A DNA stretch of 41,669 nucleotides from Acidaminococcales bacterium (GCA_031290885.1 JAISLQ010000075.1:1-41669), one strand, 5' to 3'. Positions 7,676 through 15,363 are shown, counted from the stretch's first letter. Program-made: numbers and translations. The notes: generated from the sequence alone by a model not told the origin.

Positions 7676-8647
7676 TTAAACTACCTGCGACTCCGCGTTC
7701 AAAATGCCGTCGCACACCCGGACGGGAATCCCCCAGAACTGCGTGGTGGGCTTTCCGGCGTACGTCTCCACCGACAGGTTGACGTTCGCCTTGCTTTGCG
7801 CGAGCTTATCGAGGAGCGTCTTGACCGAGCGGTTGCAATAAATCGCCGCCTTGCCGAGACTGACGTTCTCCAGCCGGTTGTAGGCCGCAATCAACAAATC
7901 CAAGAACCCCGCGTTGGCGGCCGTCACGTCGATGTTGGCCACCCGGGAGGCGTAGCGGTAGTCCTTGACCGCCAGCCCCAAGTACCACTTGTACTGCGCC
8001 TCCAGCACGTAATACTCCGCGCCCGCGTCGTCGTACGCCTTGACCCGCCCGTTGTCGCGGTACTCAAAACCCGCCTTGGTATTTTGCGGGAAAATGCCGT
8101 GGATGGTCGCCGCGTCCCACACCACGAACCACAAAGAAGTCAGGGAACTCCCCGTGCCGCCGGCGTCGAACACATAATCGGCCGCCTCGCAGTTGGCCTT
8201 GACCAGGCTGTAATAATACGCGCCCAGTCCCGTGAAGCCGGCGGGGTTTACCTTCTCGTCCCCGTAAAAAAGCGTCCTGGCCATGGTGTTGTTCATCTGG
8301 ATCTGGAAAGCGCGGTTTTCCGCCAGGCGGTACTCGTCGCCGCCGTTCAAGACAACCTCGTCCTCGTCTATCTGCGCCATCGCCATCATCTGCCCGCAGG
8401 TGAAAGTCTCCTGCCGCTTGCCGGACTTGCCGGGTTTAATCCCCTTGTTGAGCATCCGCCAGGCCACCGCCGGCAGCGCCGTCCTTAGCGCCGCCTTGTG
8501 CACCGTCCCGCTGTTGCACTGCTGGAGAACCATCTCCTCCAAAATCGGGTTGGTCTGCTTCTGGAACTCGATGATGTCCCTGTGCAGCTTGTCCACATTC
8601 TGCGCGATGCCTATGTCCGTAATCGTGCCTTTCAAAAACTCCGGCAT
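7676..8647 (-). CDS. Major capsid protein (podoviral, BPP-1-like)
   Basis: A 323-aa protein with a strong AAGGAGGG site before the ATG at 8647. The N-terminal helix (residues 15-45: AQNVDKLHRDIIEFQKQTNP), the mixed alpha/beta middle with MAMAQIDEDEVV, and the C-terminal TTQFWGIPVRVCDGILNAE segment (the typical end of HK97-fold capsid proteins with a residue pair fixing the A-domain) mark it as the shell protein. Length agrees with podoviral capsid proteins of the BPP-1 group. It sits between scaffold-like and cement genes, the expected order. Confidence 0.85.
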   Translation of the reverse strand: MPEFLKGTITDIGIAQNVDKLHRDIIEFQKQTNPILEEMVLQQCNSGTVHKAALRTALPAVAWRMLNKGIKPGKSGKRQETFTCGQMMAMAQIDEDEVVLNGGDEYRLAENRAFQIQMNNTMARTLFYGDEKVNPAGFTGLGAYYYSLVKANCEAADYVFDAGGTGSSLTSLWFVVWDAATIHGIFPQNTKAGFEYRDNGRVKAYDDAGAEYYVLEAQYKWYLGLAVKDYRYASRVANIDVTAANAGFLDLLIAAYNRLENVSLGKAAIYCNRSVKTLLDKLAQSKANVNLSVETYAGKPTTQFWGIPVRVCDGILNAESQVV

Positions 8648-8667
8648 TTAAGAACCCTCCTTAAAAA

Positions 8668-9312
8668 TCAATACTTGCTGTTCGGAAAATAATCGCGGGC
8701 CGTAACCCCCGCGCCGGACGAGCCTCCGCCGCCCATGAAATTGCCGTCCTCGCCCACCACCTCCCCGACCGCCGCCAAAGCTTTCAGCACCCGGACGTCG
8801 TAGTCGAGCGGGCTTTTGGACAGAGCCTCCCTGAGCCCCGGCACTTTCTTCTCCAAGGCCTCCATCGCCCGCCCGGCCTTGGCCTGCGCCTCCTTGAACT
8901 TCTCCCCCGGCTCTTGGGGCGTGCCGCCGTACTCCTTCACCGCCTCCTCGTAAAGGGCGCCCAAAGCCTTGCCCTCCTGCGCCAAAACATACCCGGCCAG
9001 CTTGTTGGCCACCTGGTTGTCCTTGACCCCGGCTTCGGCAAGCACCTTCTCGTACTCCTTTGCCACCGCCGGGTCGAAAGCCACCCGCGCCTCGGCGAAG
9101 GCCTGCGCCAGGTTGAAATCCACCGGCTTGTCCGCCGGCTTTTCCCCTGCGGGCGGCTGCCCGGCCGCCGGCTGCCCGGCCGCCGGCTCCGCCGGCTGCG
9201 CTGCCGCCGATATGGCCGCCGCCGCCGGAACCCCCTGCGTACCCGGCGCGCCCGGGTCGCCGACAGCGCCCTGCGCCCCCTGCCACTGAATTGCCGCGTT
9301 ATCCTCTGCCAC
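8668..9312 (-). CDS. Scaffold-like head assembly protein
   Basis: A 214-aa protein placed directly before the capsid gene. The GTG at 9312 is preferred to the in-frame ATG at 9321, because AAGGAGG abuts that ATG but lies 9 bases from the GTG. The chain has a Pro/Ala/Gln-rich N-terminal third (about residues 15-60), then a charged helical region (VAKEYEKVLAEAGVKDNQVA), and a Gly/Ser-rich C-terminus ending in RDYFPNSKY. This composition (disordered N-terminus, coiled middle, short conserved tail) is usual for scaffolding proteins that guide procapsid assembly. It overlaps the end of the upstream Bbp19-like gene by 14 bases. Confidence 0.7.
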   Translation of the reverse strand: MAEDNAAIQWQGAQGAVGDPGAPGTQGVPAAAAISAAAQPAEPAAGQPAAGQPPAGEKPADKPVDFNLAQAFAEARVAFDPAVAKEYEKVLAEAGVKDNQVANKLAGYVLAQEGKALGALYEEAVKEYGGTPQEPGEKFKEAQAKAGRAMEALEKKVPGLREALSKSPLDYDVRVLKALAAVGEVVGEDGNFMGGGGSSGAGVTARDYFPNSKY

Positions 9313-9661
9313 TGTCCTCATCCTCCTTCTGTGCTTGTCTTATAGCTTCTTCTGCCGCCGCCCAAAGCTCGGCCTCGGCGAGCAGCAAAAGCTGCCCGAA
9401 GCGCTCCTTCGCCGCGCGCATCCGCTGAAACAGCACCAGCGCGGCGGCGCGCTTGCCCTCGCGAAACCCCGCCTCGGCGTCCGCCCTGAAAGTCGTCCTG
9501 TCCCGGAAATTCTCCTGGGCGAAGCGGGCAACGAGCCAGCGCCCCCGCCTGTCCTCCAAGACAAAGGCGAACGCCTCCAAATCTTTTTCCCGCATTTTCG
9601 CTTCGTACCGGGCAACGCCGGCATCCGACATGGCCAGGCGGCGGTTGTCTATCTCGCTCAT
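9299..9661 (-). CDS. Bbp19-like small head protein
   Basis: A 120-aa protein. The core (LEAFAFVLEDRRGRWLVARF, then RTTFRADAEAGFREGKRAAA, then a leucine-rich helix) matches the pattern of the Bbp19 family: a short all-helical protein with a 'one domain of F..VL..  RG..  L' start and a F-x-EG-x-R motif. These proteins are found between portal and scaffold genes in BPP-1-like phages; their role in the head is not defined. Its ATG overlaps the portal stop by four bases. Confidence 0.6.
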   Translation of the reverse strand: MSEIDNRRLAMSDAGVARYEAKMREKDLEAFAFVLEDRRGRWLVARFAQENFRDRTTFRADAEAGFREGKRAAALVLFQRMRAAKERFGQLLLLAEAELWAAAEEAIRQAQKEDEDSGRG

Positions 9662-11430
9662 CCCCCGCCGCCCCCAATCGCGGACATGAGGTTGGCGAGC
9701 GCCGGGTTGCCGCCCTGCCCCAGTTCCATGACGTTCCTCGCCGCGTTGGTGTAGCTCTCCACCGCCGGGGCGGCCTTGGCCTCCCGCTCGGCGGCCGCCT
9801 GCGCCTCGGCCTGTTTGGCCAGCGCCTCAAGCTCCGCCCGGTAAGCGTCCGGGGACTTCAAGAGCTTCGTCTCCACCCCCGTCTTTTCCGCGAACGCCCG
9901 CACGAACGCCTCCGCGTCCAAGAGACGGAACGTCTCCGGCATGAACTGCGCCATGTTGGCCACCATGGAAAGCAAGAGGTTCATATTGTCAATTCCCGAC
10001 ATCTTCTGCGCCTGCGCCAGAGGGCTGGTGTACTCGATGGCGATTTCCGAATCCTGATACGCCCCGTCAAGCTCAAAGGGCGGGAAAGCCCCGTGCCGCT
10101 CCAAAATGGCGTAGGCCCTTTCAATGACCGCGCCCAAAAACTCCGTGTTCAGCCGCTCCGCCACCGGCCCCAGCTGCTGCAGCCGCTCCTGGTTGCGCAG
10201 GCTCAGTTCGTACGCCGTCCGCTGCCCGGAGCGCAACGCCTCCTGATCCAGCATCGTGAAAAGATTCACATTGTAGGCCCGATTTATTTTGTCCCTGACC
10301 CCCTCGCCGATCTCGAAAAGCTCCCTGAACACCGGCGCCAAGGAAAACAGCGTCTCCGCCTTCATGCCCGGCGCGGACTGCGTCGACACCCTGCCCGGCT
10401 CAAAGTCCACCTCCATGCCCGCCGGCACCTGCAGGGGGGGCTTCACGAAAAGCTCCGCGTTCTTGAACGCGTCGTCGATTATCTTGTAGAGCATGCGGGC
10501 GTCCGAATCCGCGTACCAGCCCGGCCCCAAGCCGTAAGCCTGCTGGCCTATCACCTGGTAGCGCGCGATCGCCACCGGGAAATCCCGAAAGCCCGACACC
10601 CGGACGAACTCATTGCCGGACTTGTCCAGCCAATAATAGGACGCCCACTCCTGAAAGCCGCTGCCCAATTTATTAAGATCGTAGTCCGCGTTCTTCTCCA
10701 CCAGCCAGCACACGTCCCAGGACTGCCTGAGGCCGCCGCCGCTTTTCACGACGTTTTGCGCGTTCTCGGGCAAAGAATCCATGCCGAAGCGCTGGCAAAG
10801 CTGGTAGCCCGTCATGCGGCGGCGCACCGCGAAACAATTGGGCAGCCCCGTGTGGTCCACCTCGTAGGCGTAGCAGCCCACCGGGTAGTTCTCGAAACGC
10901 ACCCCCCGGAACGCGTCCTCGAACATCCCCACCGGCGCCTGCCCGAAAGGCAAATCCATGAACGCCCCGTGCGCGGCGTTATAAAAATTGCTCCCGTTCA
11001 GCGCCTTGTTCAGGATGCCCATCCGCGCGTCCAAGTTGGCGCGCGCCGCCCAGTCGCTTTCCAAATCGGCGTCGGCGAACGCCAGGCGGAACCACTCGAT
11101 GCTCTGCGGCGTCGCGTTCGACGCCATGCCGCCGGCAAAGACCAGGCAGGCGCGCCACGCCTCCCCGTCCAGCGCCTCCCGGTCGCGCTTGGTTCCCTGC
11201 CGCCCCTCGTCATGGTCGACGAACTCCCCGGCGAAAGGCAGCTGCTTGTCGCGGATGCGCAGCCACTCCGTCCGGCAGTTTTGGTAAGCCGGGTTGCCGA
11301 ACAGCCAATGGAACCTCTGCGCCACCCGCTCGAAAACGCCCGGACGCGCAGGCGCCCGCTTGAAATCCGCGCCGCCGCCCCCGCCGAGCGCCGACACGCC
11401 CGTGCAACGCACATGTTCTTTTCCCGCCAT
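9658..11430 (-). CDS. Portal protein (podoviral head-tail connector)
   Basis: A 590-aa protein. It shows the features of the T7 gp8-like head-to-tail connecting proteins: an early helix with WLRIRDKQLPF, a conserved region with WFRLAFADADLESDWAARAN and the segment FENYPVGCYAYEVDHTGLPN, a middle stem region (YKIIDDAFKNAELFVKPPLQ) and a helical crown with a Gln/Ala-rich tail. The last 60 residues (AKQAEAQAAAEREAKAAPAV) are coiled and low-complexity. As a dodecamer it forms the DNA entry pore and docks terminase and the tail adaptor. The start follows the stop of the preceding small gene by three bases, so translation is probably coupled; the ribosome site itself is weak. Confidence 0.85.
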   Translation of the reverse strand: MAGKEHVRCTGVSALGGGGGADFKRAPARPGVFERVAQRFHWLFGNPAYQNCRTEWLRIRDKQLPFAGEFVDHDEGRQGTKRDREALDGEAWRACLVFAGGMASNATPQSIEWFRLAFADADLESDWAARANLDARMGILNKALNGSNFYNAAHGAFMDLPFGQAPVGMFEDAFRGVRFENYPVGCYAYEVDHTGLPNCFAVRRRMTGYQLCQRFGMDSLPENAQNVVKSGGGLRQSWDVCWLVEKNADYDLNKLGSGFQEWASYYWLDKSGNEFVRVSGFRDFPVAIARYQVIGQQAYGLGPGWYADSDARMLYKIIDDAFKNAELFVKPPLQVPAGMEVDFEPGRVSTQSAPGMKAETLFSLAPVFRELFEIGEGVRDKINRAYNVNLFTMLDQEALRSGQRTAYELSLRNQERLQQLGPVAERLNTEFLGAVIERAYAILERHGAFPPFELDGAYQDSEIAIEYTSPLAQAQKMSGIDNMNLLLSMVANMAQFMPETFRLLDAEAFVRAFAEKTGVETKLLKSPDAYRAELEALAKQAEAQAAAEREAKAAPAVESYTNAARNVMELGQGGNPALANLMSAIGGGGG

Positions 11431-11433
11431 CGC

Positions 11434-11697
11434 TCAAATACCCGTTCCCAGCGTCTGCCCCGAATTGGCGCGGCGCTCCTGCGTCTGCGTCCACCACCAG
11501 CCCCGCTTCTTCGCGTTCGACGCGAGCTTGGCGACCTCCGACTCCGGATCCGAATCCGTGGAAACGTTCTGCGCCACCGCCGGCGCGGGCGCGGGCGGCG
11601 TGTAACTTTCGCCGCCCCCCTTGCCCTTGGCCAGCCCCGCGTAAACCAGCAGCAGAAAAGCCAGCCGCGCCAACCTCAAAACCTTTTGTAACCTCAT
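11434..11697 (-). CDS. Small phage protein with N-terminal membrane segment
   Basis: An 87-aa protein between terminase and portal. The ATG at 11697 is chosen because GAGGAGG lies ten bases upstream; the frame also opens at 11718 without a site. Residues 1-24 (MRLQKVLRLARLAFLLLVYA) look like a signal anchor, followed by a Pro/Ala linker (PPAPAPAVAQ) and a conserved-looking end (KKRGWWWTQTQERR, then GQTLGTGI). The C-terminal tail resembles short peptides that precede portal genes in several podoviruses. I do not recognise a family. It could be a membrane-targeted late protein or a head-closure peptide. Confidence 0.55.
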   Translation of the reverse strand: MRLQKVLRLARLAFLLLVYAGLAKGKGGGESYTPPAPAPAVAQNVSTDSDPESEVAKLASNAKKRGWWWTQTQERRANSGQTLGTGI

Positions 11698-11714
11698 CCC
11701 GAAACATCCTCCTC

Positions 11715-13154
11715 TCACATACCCTTTAAAGCGCTGTAATCGGCACCCCGAGCCCTTGCCCCGCCCGGCCTCACCGGCGCGGCGAAAGTCAAGGCCAGCG
11801 CGTCCGCCCGGTTGGGCGACGCCAGGCCGCGTTTTTTCATGTCATCCTTGGACTCAAGCTGCAACTTGCCCGAATGGTTGATGAACGCCTCCGGGCCGAC
11901 AAGCTCATCTCGCAACACCTGATCATCTGCCGGCAGCGCCCCTCCGTCGAGCAGCCACCGCTTCATCTCGCCCCACATCTCGGCGCGGCGGTTGGCATAA
12001 CAATCGTCAAAAGGCTTGCCGGCGAAATTGACCAGCGTCCACCGGCGTCCCATCCCCTTGCCCGCCGAATACACCCCCGTCCCGAACCCCGCGTCGACGT
12101 TGACCGCCGCCGCCTTGCGCTCGTCCTCGAAACGCGCGATTATCCCGGCCATGCGGGAGTCGTCGTCGTTTTTCGCAAACCGCGCCAGAAGTTCGCAAAA
12201 AAGCCCCTGCCGGAGGAAAATTACAAATTCGTCCGCCCCCGTCCAAGACGGATCCACCCCGATGACCACCGGGGCAAATTTTATCTGTCCCTCGCGCAGT
12301 GACACCTTTTGCGCCCTGTCAACAATCTCCGTGGAAATAAACTGGTTTTCCCCGGCGCTCGGGAACACCCCCCGGACGCGCACCTTCACAAAATCGCTGT
12401 CCTCGCCGTAATCCTCGACCCATTGCTTAAGCTGCTTCTTGTTGGTCATGCCCACCTTGCGGCTGTCAATCTGGCGGGTCGTCCAGCGATGCCGCAACCG
12501 ATGGAAACAATCGAAAAAGCGCCCCTGTCCGCGCGTCGGGTTGCCGAAAGCAAAGAAAAATATCTGTGTGCCCTCGTCCGTCAGCGCCCCCTCCGTAACA
12601 TCCCAGATAACGTCAGGGATGGCGGAAGCCTCGTCGAACACGACCAGAATCCGCTTCCCTTTGTTATGCAGTCCGGCGAAAGCCTCCGTGTTGCGCTCCG
12701 ACCACGCCACCATGTCCACCCGCCAAGTCTTGTCGTATCCCGGCTGGGAAGAAAACAGCGCCGTCGCGGTGAAAGCAAAAAGTCTGCGGCCAATGAACAG
12801 CCGGTGCCATTTCGCCAGTTCCGACCAGGTCTTTGTTTTAAGCTGCGTTTCCGTGTTGGCCGTAACTACCCCTTTAGTCTCCTCGTGCGTAGAAAGCGCC
12901 CAAAGGATAAGCCAGGAAACCAAGGCGGACTTGCCAATGCCGTGCCCGGACGCCACTGCCTCGCGCACCGCCTCAAAAGGCGTCAAAAGCTTGTCCCGGA
13001 CTGAACGCAAAACATCCCTTTGCCACCCGTCCGGCCCGTCAAAGCCTGCCAGCGGCCCCTCGCCCCAAGGGAAAGCATAATGCACGAACTTTAAAGGATC
13101 GTGCGCCATCGCTCCCAAATCACGGATCAAGGCGCGCAAATCCTCATTTTGCAT
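11715..13154 (-). CDS. terL: Terminase large subunit
   Basis: A 479-aa DNA-packaging motor. The ATPase domain carries Walker A SGHGIGKS (residues 69-76) and Walker B ILVVFDEA (169-176). The C-terminal RNase H-like nuclease has its acidic residues in VIGVDPSWTGAD (D301), VNVDAGFGTG (D354) and SPNRADAL (D451). It pumps DNA through the portal and cuts the concatemer. Length fits the family and no key residue is missing. The N-terminal 11 bases overlap the small subunit gene, the usual coupling. Confidence 0.93.
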   Translation of the reverse strand: MQNEDLRALIRDLGAMAHDPLKFVHYAFPWGEGPLAGFDGPDGWQRDVLRSVRDKLLTPFEAVREAVASGHGIGKSALVSWLILWALSTHEETKGVVTANTETQLKTKTWSELAKWHRLFIGRRLFAFTATALFSSQPGYDKTWRVDMVAWSERNTEAFAGLHNKGKRILVVFDEASAIPDVIWDVTEGALTDEGTQIFFFAFGNPTRGQGRFFDCFHRLRHRWTTRQIDSRKVGMTNKKQLKQWVEDYGEDSDFVKVRVRGVFPSAGENQFISTEIVDRAQKVSLREGQIKFAPVVIGVDPSWTGADEFVIFLRQGLFCELLARFAKNDDDSRMAGIIARFEDERKAAAVNVDAGFGTGVYSAGKGMGRRWTLVNFAGKPFDDCYANRRAEMWGEMKRWLLDGGALPADDQVLRDELVGPEAFINHSGKLQLESKDDMKKRGLASPNRADALALTFAAPVRPGGARARGADYSALKGM

Positions 13155-13401
13155 CTTTTATCCTCTCGCGCGCTTTCATCAGTTCATCGGCAAAGGCTTC
13201 CGCACCGGACAAATCCGGCTTGTCCGCAAAAAGGCCCAAATGTTTGCCTAAAAGTTCCGCCGCTTTTAACCTGTCCCGGATATTGGCGTCCTCATTGCGC
13301 AAAATTTCTGTTACAACCATCAAAACACCGTCTTCGCCGGCAATAAGGCCATCTGCGCCGTTATGGGCGCGTTGCGGCATCCCCGCCAAACAATCAGCCA
13401 A
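13144..13401 (-). CDS. terS: Terminase small subunit, short form
   Basis: An 85-aa protein read from TTG at 13,401, eight bases after AAGGAGG. An open frame continues to 13,455 but without a start signal. The second half (VTEILRNEDANIRDRLKAAE, then LLGKHLGLF) is the classic C-terminal oligomerisation/TerL-contact segment of small terminase proteins. The DNA-binding helix-turn-helix that normally fills the first 80 or so residues is missing. Either the gene has been shortened, or DNA recognition is done by another protein. The overlap with terL and the position next to a late promoter support the identification. Confidence 0.75.
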   Translation of the reverse strand: MADCLAGMPQRAHNGADGLIAGEDGVLMVVTEILRNEDANIRDRLKAAELLGKHLGLFADKPDLSGAEAFADELMKARERIKDAK

Positions 13402-13461
13402 CCTATCCCCCTCCTTCCTTTCGCTTCGTTCCCGTGCCGCGCGTACGCCGCGCAAACGGCA

Positions 13462-13489
13462 AGAGCGCCCGCCTTGCGGCGAACGCTCT
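13462..13489 (-). promoter_or_regulatory. Hairpin in the late-operon leader
   Basis: AGAGCG (13,462-13,467) pairs with CGCTCT (13,484-13,489), with an inner CGCC/GGCG stem. It lies between the putative late promoter and terS, within the 5' leader of the late transcript. It may act in antitermination or mRNA stability. Confidence 0.4.
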
Positions 13490-13503
13490 CATGCACAGTT
13501 TAT

Positions 13504-13512
13504 ATTATAGCA
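13504..13512 (-). promoter_or_regulatory. Putative late promoter before terS
   Basis: On the minus strand the sequence TGC-TATAAT is an extended -10 box (TATAAT at 13,509-13,504, TG two bases upstream) about 100 bases before the terS start. There is no good -35 box, the usual picture for a promoter that needs an activator. The ArpU-like protein encoded just upstream is the obvious candidate. The start would be near 13,497. Confidence 0.5.
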
Positions 13513-13606
13513 CAGGCCAATGTATCATTTGTATTGAACGGGACTTTGTCCAAGCAAGAAAAGTTGGCGCCGCTCCCGGGGCATCCCCTTGCAAATGCTG
13601 CGCCTG

Positions 13607-14050
13607 TCATGCCAAGGTCAGCGGCCATATTTCCACCGTAGCTTCCGCCGCTTTTTCAAAAGCCCGCAGCGCGCGATTGTGCAGGCTGCCGCGAACATGG
13701 ATTGACGAATAACCCATAATGTCGGCGATTTCATCCCAATGTTTGCGATTGACATAACGCAGCTCCAGCAACTGGCGGTCGCCCTCGTCGGCAAGCGCCC
13801 GCAGCTTATCCAACGTCAACTTTTCCATCTTGCTCAGCCGCAGTTTGTCCAAAACCAATAAATCCTCGACAGAACAGATGCTTGCCACCATTTCGCTCAC
13901 CCTGTCGCCGGGCGAGTTTCCCCGCCCCTCATAACTTATGCGGTTCGGCCGGTAAACCGCGCGCGCCCGCAATTCCCTTATCTTCTCTTCCTTGGCTTTT
14001 ATCAACTTATGTATTCGGTCAAGCTGACGCAAATAATCCTTGGCTTTCAA
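13607..14050 (-). CDS. ArpU/RinA-like late gene regulator
   Basis: A 147-aa protein read from TTG at 14,050 with GGGAGGG upstream. The first 35 residues form a coiled helix (KAKDYLRQLDRIHKLIKAKE). Residues 103-130 (HWDEIADIMGYSSIHVRGSL) form a sigma-70-region-4-like helix-turn-helix. This is the layout of the phage late-transcription regulators of Firmicutes (ArpU, DUF1492 types), encoded just upstream of terS and switching on the packaging and virion operon. The neighbouring extended -10 promoter supports that role. The LELRYVNRKHWDEIA string resembles a sigma factor recognition domain. Confidence in the exact subfamily is moderate. Confidence 0.75.
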   Translation of the reverse strand: MKAKDYLRQLDRIHKLIKAKEEKIRELRARAVYRPNRISYEGRGNSPGDRVSEMVASICSVEDLLVLDKLRLSKMEKLTLDKLRALADEGDRQLLELRYVNRKHWDEIADIMGYSSIHVRGSLHNRALRAFEKAAEATVEIWPLTLA

Positions 14051-14093
14051 CCTGTTTCCCTCCCTTTTGCTTTGTTCCCGCGCGCCGCGCCGC

Positions 14094-14327
14094 TTAAAAA
14101 GCCTCTTCAAAAGTCGCGCCCAAAAACAGCGCTACCTCGTCCCCCTCGTTTTTCAGCGTTTCATAACAATCCATGCAAATGTACGCCCGCGCTGCCCGGA
14201 AACGGTTGTCCCGCAGCACTCGGTCCCCGTCATAGATATCCTTTTCACAAATAACGCAGCGGCAAAGCGGCCCTTGCAAAAAATCACGCCAATATTGCCT
14301 GCTTGTGCCACTACATTGCCTATCCAT
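14094..14327 (-). CDS. Small zinc-ribbon phage protein
   Basis: A 77-aa protein, ATG at 14,327 with a GGGGGCG site. Two cysteine pairs, C24-x2-C27 (RCVICEKDI) and C51-x2-C54 (YICMDCYETL), form a likely zinc ribbon. Between them is a basic stretch (RVLRDNRFRAARAY). The C-terminus is acidic. Such proteins occur in phage regulatory regions and may bind nucleic acid or protein partners. I do not recognise a named family. Its place between the Cro-like and ArpU-like genes suggests expression in the early operon. Confidence 0.6.
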   Translation of the reverse strand: MDRQCSGTSRQYWRDFLQGPLCRCVICEKDIYDGDRVLRDNRFRAARAYICMDCYETLKNEGDEVALFLGATFEEAF

Positions 14328-14356
14328 AACTAAACGCCCCCAATCAAAAATTTTTC

Positions 14357-14380
14357 TTTCCGCCGGATGGCCGGCGGAAA
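14357..14380 (-). terminator. Perfect 10-bp hairpin after the Cro-like gene
   Basis: TTTCCGCCGG (14,357-14,366) and CCGGCGGAAA (14,371-14,380) form a GC-rich stem with a 4-base loop, between the Cro-like gene and the zinc-ribbon gene. On the minus strand it is followed by GAAAAATTTTT. It may act as an attenuator within the early operon. Confidence 0.45.
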
Positions 14381-14387
14381 CCTTTTT

Positions 14388-14403
14388 GTATCCTTTGCGA
14401 CAC
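14388..14403. promoter_or_regulatory. Putative phage operator O1
   Basis: GTATCCTTTGCGACAC, one of four copies of a 16-bp motif with GTNTC and GACAC arms around a 6-base centre. It ends at the stop codon of the Cro-like gene, upstream of the zinc-ribbon gene. Confidence 0.65.
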
Positions 14404-14607
14404 TTAACGGGCAAAAAAAATCCTCGCCACCTCTTCAGCCGACATAGCCAGCACCCGCGCCAACATGCCGGCCTCCCTGACCGTAAAAGATGTTTTGCCG
14501 CCGACCTTGCGGTACAAAGCGCTTCTGCTGATTTTGCAGGCCCGCGCCAACTTTGTCATGCCGTAACCTTTAGATGCCATAAACTTGCGCAAAAAATCCC
14601 CGTCCAA
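14404..14607 (-). CDS. Cro-like small helix-turn-helix regulator
   Basis: A 67-aa protein read from TTG at 14,607, with GGAGG nine bases upstream. Residues 16-40 (GMTKLARACKISRSALYRKV) form a clear Xre/Cro-type helix-turn-helix with no further domain. It is transcribed divergently from the repressor gene, from a consensus promoter (14,646-14,674), the position of Cro in lambdoid switches. It likely competes with the repressor at the operators around that promoter. Neighbouring operators lie at both ends of its gene. Confidence 0.78.
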   Translation of the reverse strand: MDGDFLRKFMASKGYGMTKLARACKISRSALYRKVGGKTSFTVREAGMLARVLAMSAEEVARIFFAR

Positions 14608-14625
14608 AGCATGTCCCCTCCTTTT

Positions 14626-14641
14626 GTGTCCTTTACGACAC
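14626..14641. promoter_or_regulatory. Putative phage operator O2
   Basis: GTGTCCTTTACGACAC, a perfect palindrome in its outer five bases (GTGTC/GACAC). It covers the expected transcription start of the cro promoter, so bound repressor would block early transcription. Confidence 0.75.
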
Positions 14642-14645
14642 TTAA

Positions 14646-14674
14646 ATCATAACAAAAAACCTGCAACCTGTCAA
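14646..14674 (-). promoter_or_regulatory. Promoter of the Cro-like gene (early promoter)
   Basis: On the minus strand TTGACA (14,674-14,669), 17-base spacer, TATGAT (14,651-14,646): a near-consensus sigma-A promoter. Operators O2 and O3 flank it on both sides, O3 overlapping the -35 box by two bases. Confidence 0.85.
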
Positions 14675-14688
14675 CTCCTTTGCGACAC
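14673..14688. promoter_or_regulatory. Putative phage operator O3
   Basis: AACTCCTTTGCGACAC. The right arm and centre match O1 exactly; the left arm is degenerate. It touches the -35 box of the cro promoter. Confidence 0.65.
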
Positions 14689-14711
14689 TTTTTTTATTTT
14701 TTGCAAATTTA

Positions 14712-14742
14712 TGTTGCCTAAAAGCAACAAACATACTATAAT
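14712..14742 (+). promoter_or_regulatory. Promoter of the repressor gene with overlapping palindrome
   Basis: TTGCCT (14,714-14,719), 17-base spacer, TATAAT (14,737-14,742). A palindrome TGTTGC-N6-GCAACA (14,712-14,729) covers the -35 box. Its arm spacing equals that of the GTGTC-N6-GACAC operators but its sequence differs, so it could be bound by the other HTH domain or by Cro. Confidence 0.8.
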
Positions 14743-14784
14743 ACATAATGGCAGGTAAGTTGCATCAGTATTCAGGGGAAAAAT

Positions 14785-15342
14785 ATGGACATTAAACATC
14801 GGATATACAGCAGAAGAAAACAACTGGATTTGACGTTGGAAGAAGTGGCGCAAGTGGCCGGCGTAGGAAAAAGCACGGTCCGCAAATGGGAAACGGGCGA
14901 AATCGACAACATGAAGCTTGACAAGATAGAACTGTTGGCCAAAGCCCTGCGCACCAGCCCCGCTTGGCTCATGGGCTGGGAGGGCGGCCGGCAGCCGGCG
15001 CAAGGCGGCGCTTTTGGCAAAAAACTGGCCGGGCTGCGCGCGGAAAAAAGCCTGACGCAAAAAGATCTGGCCATCGCCCTGAAAACCGAACAGCAAACCA
15101 TAAGCGATTGGGAAACGGGCCGGGCCGAGCCTGACCACGCGGCGTTAGTCATGGTTGCCGAACACTTCGGCGTCTCCATTGACTTTCTGCTTGACCGCAC
15201 CAGCGTGCGCGCCCCGATTGCCACCATCGCCGCGCACATGATCAATCCCCGGGGCGAACTCACCTCTGAAGAAGAAGAAGAACTGACCGAATACTTGAAA
15301 TTCATGCGGGAGAAAACCGCCAGAAAAAAGCGCGGCACATAA
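14785..15342 (+). CDS. Phage repressor with two tandem Xre HTH domains
   Basis: A 185-aa protein behind AGGGGA. Residues 5-60 (LTLEEVAQVAGVGKSTVRKW) form one Cro/C1-type helix-turn-helix. Residues 77-140 (KSLTQKDLAIALKTEQQTIS) form a second, complete one. The end is acidic (EEEEELTEYLKFM) and then basic. There is no LexA/S24 self-cleavage domain, which fits induction by the ImmA protease encoded next, as in the ICEBs1 ImmR/ImmA pair. It is divergent from the Cro-like gene and has its own consensus promoter. Two full HTH units in one chain are unusual for this size of repressor and could let a monomer contact both halves of a site, or two different sites. Confidence 0.85.
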   Translation: MDIKHRIYSRRKQLDLTLEEVAQVAGVGKSTVRKWETGEIDNMKLDKIELLAKALRTSPAWLMGWEGGRQPAQGGAFGKKLAGLRAEKSLTQKDLAIALKTEQQTISDWETGRAEPDHAALVMVAEHFGVSIDFLLDRTSVRAPIATIAAHMINPRGELTSEEEEELTEYLKFMREKTARKKRGT

Positions 15343-15363
15343 CCCGCCGCCGAACCTTCTTTT

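Noticed and set aside
6932-8488. 518-aa plus-strand open frame across the repeat and capsid genes
   Set aside because: It includes the antisense of the 12-bp repeats and the capsid gene; composition is that of a shadow frame.
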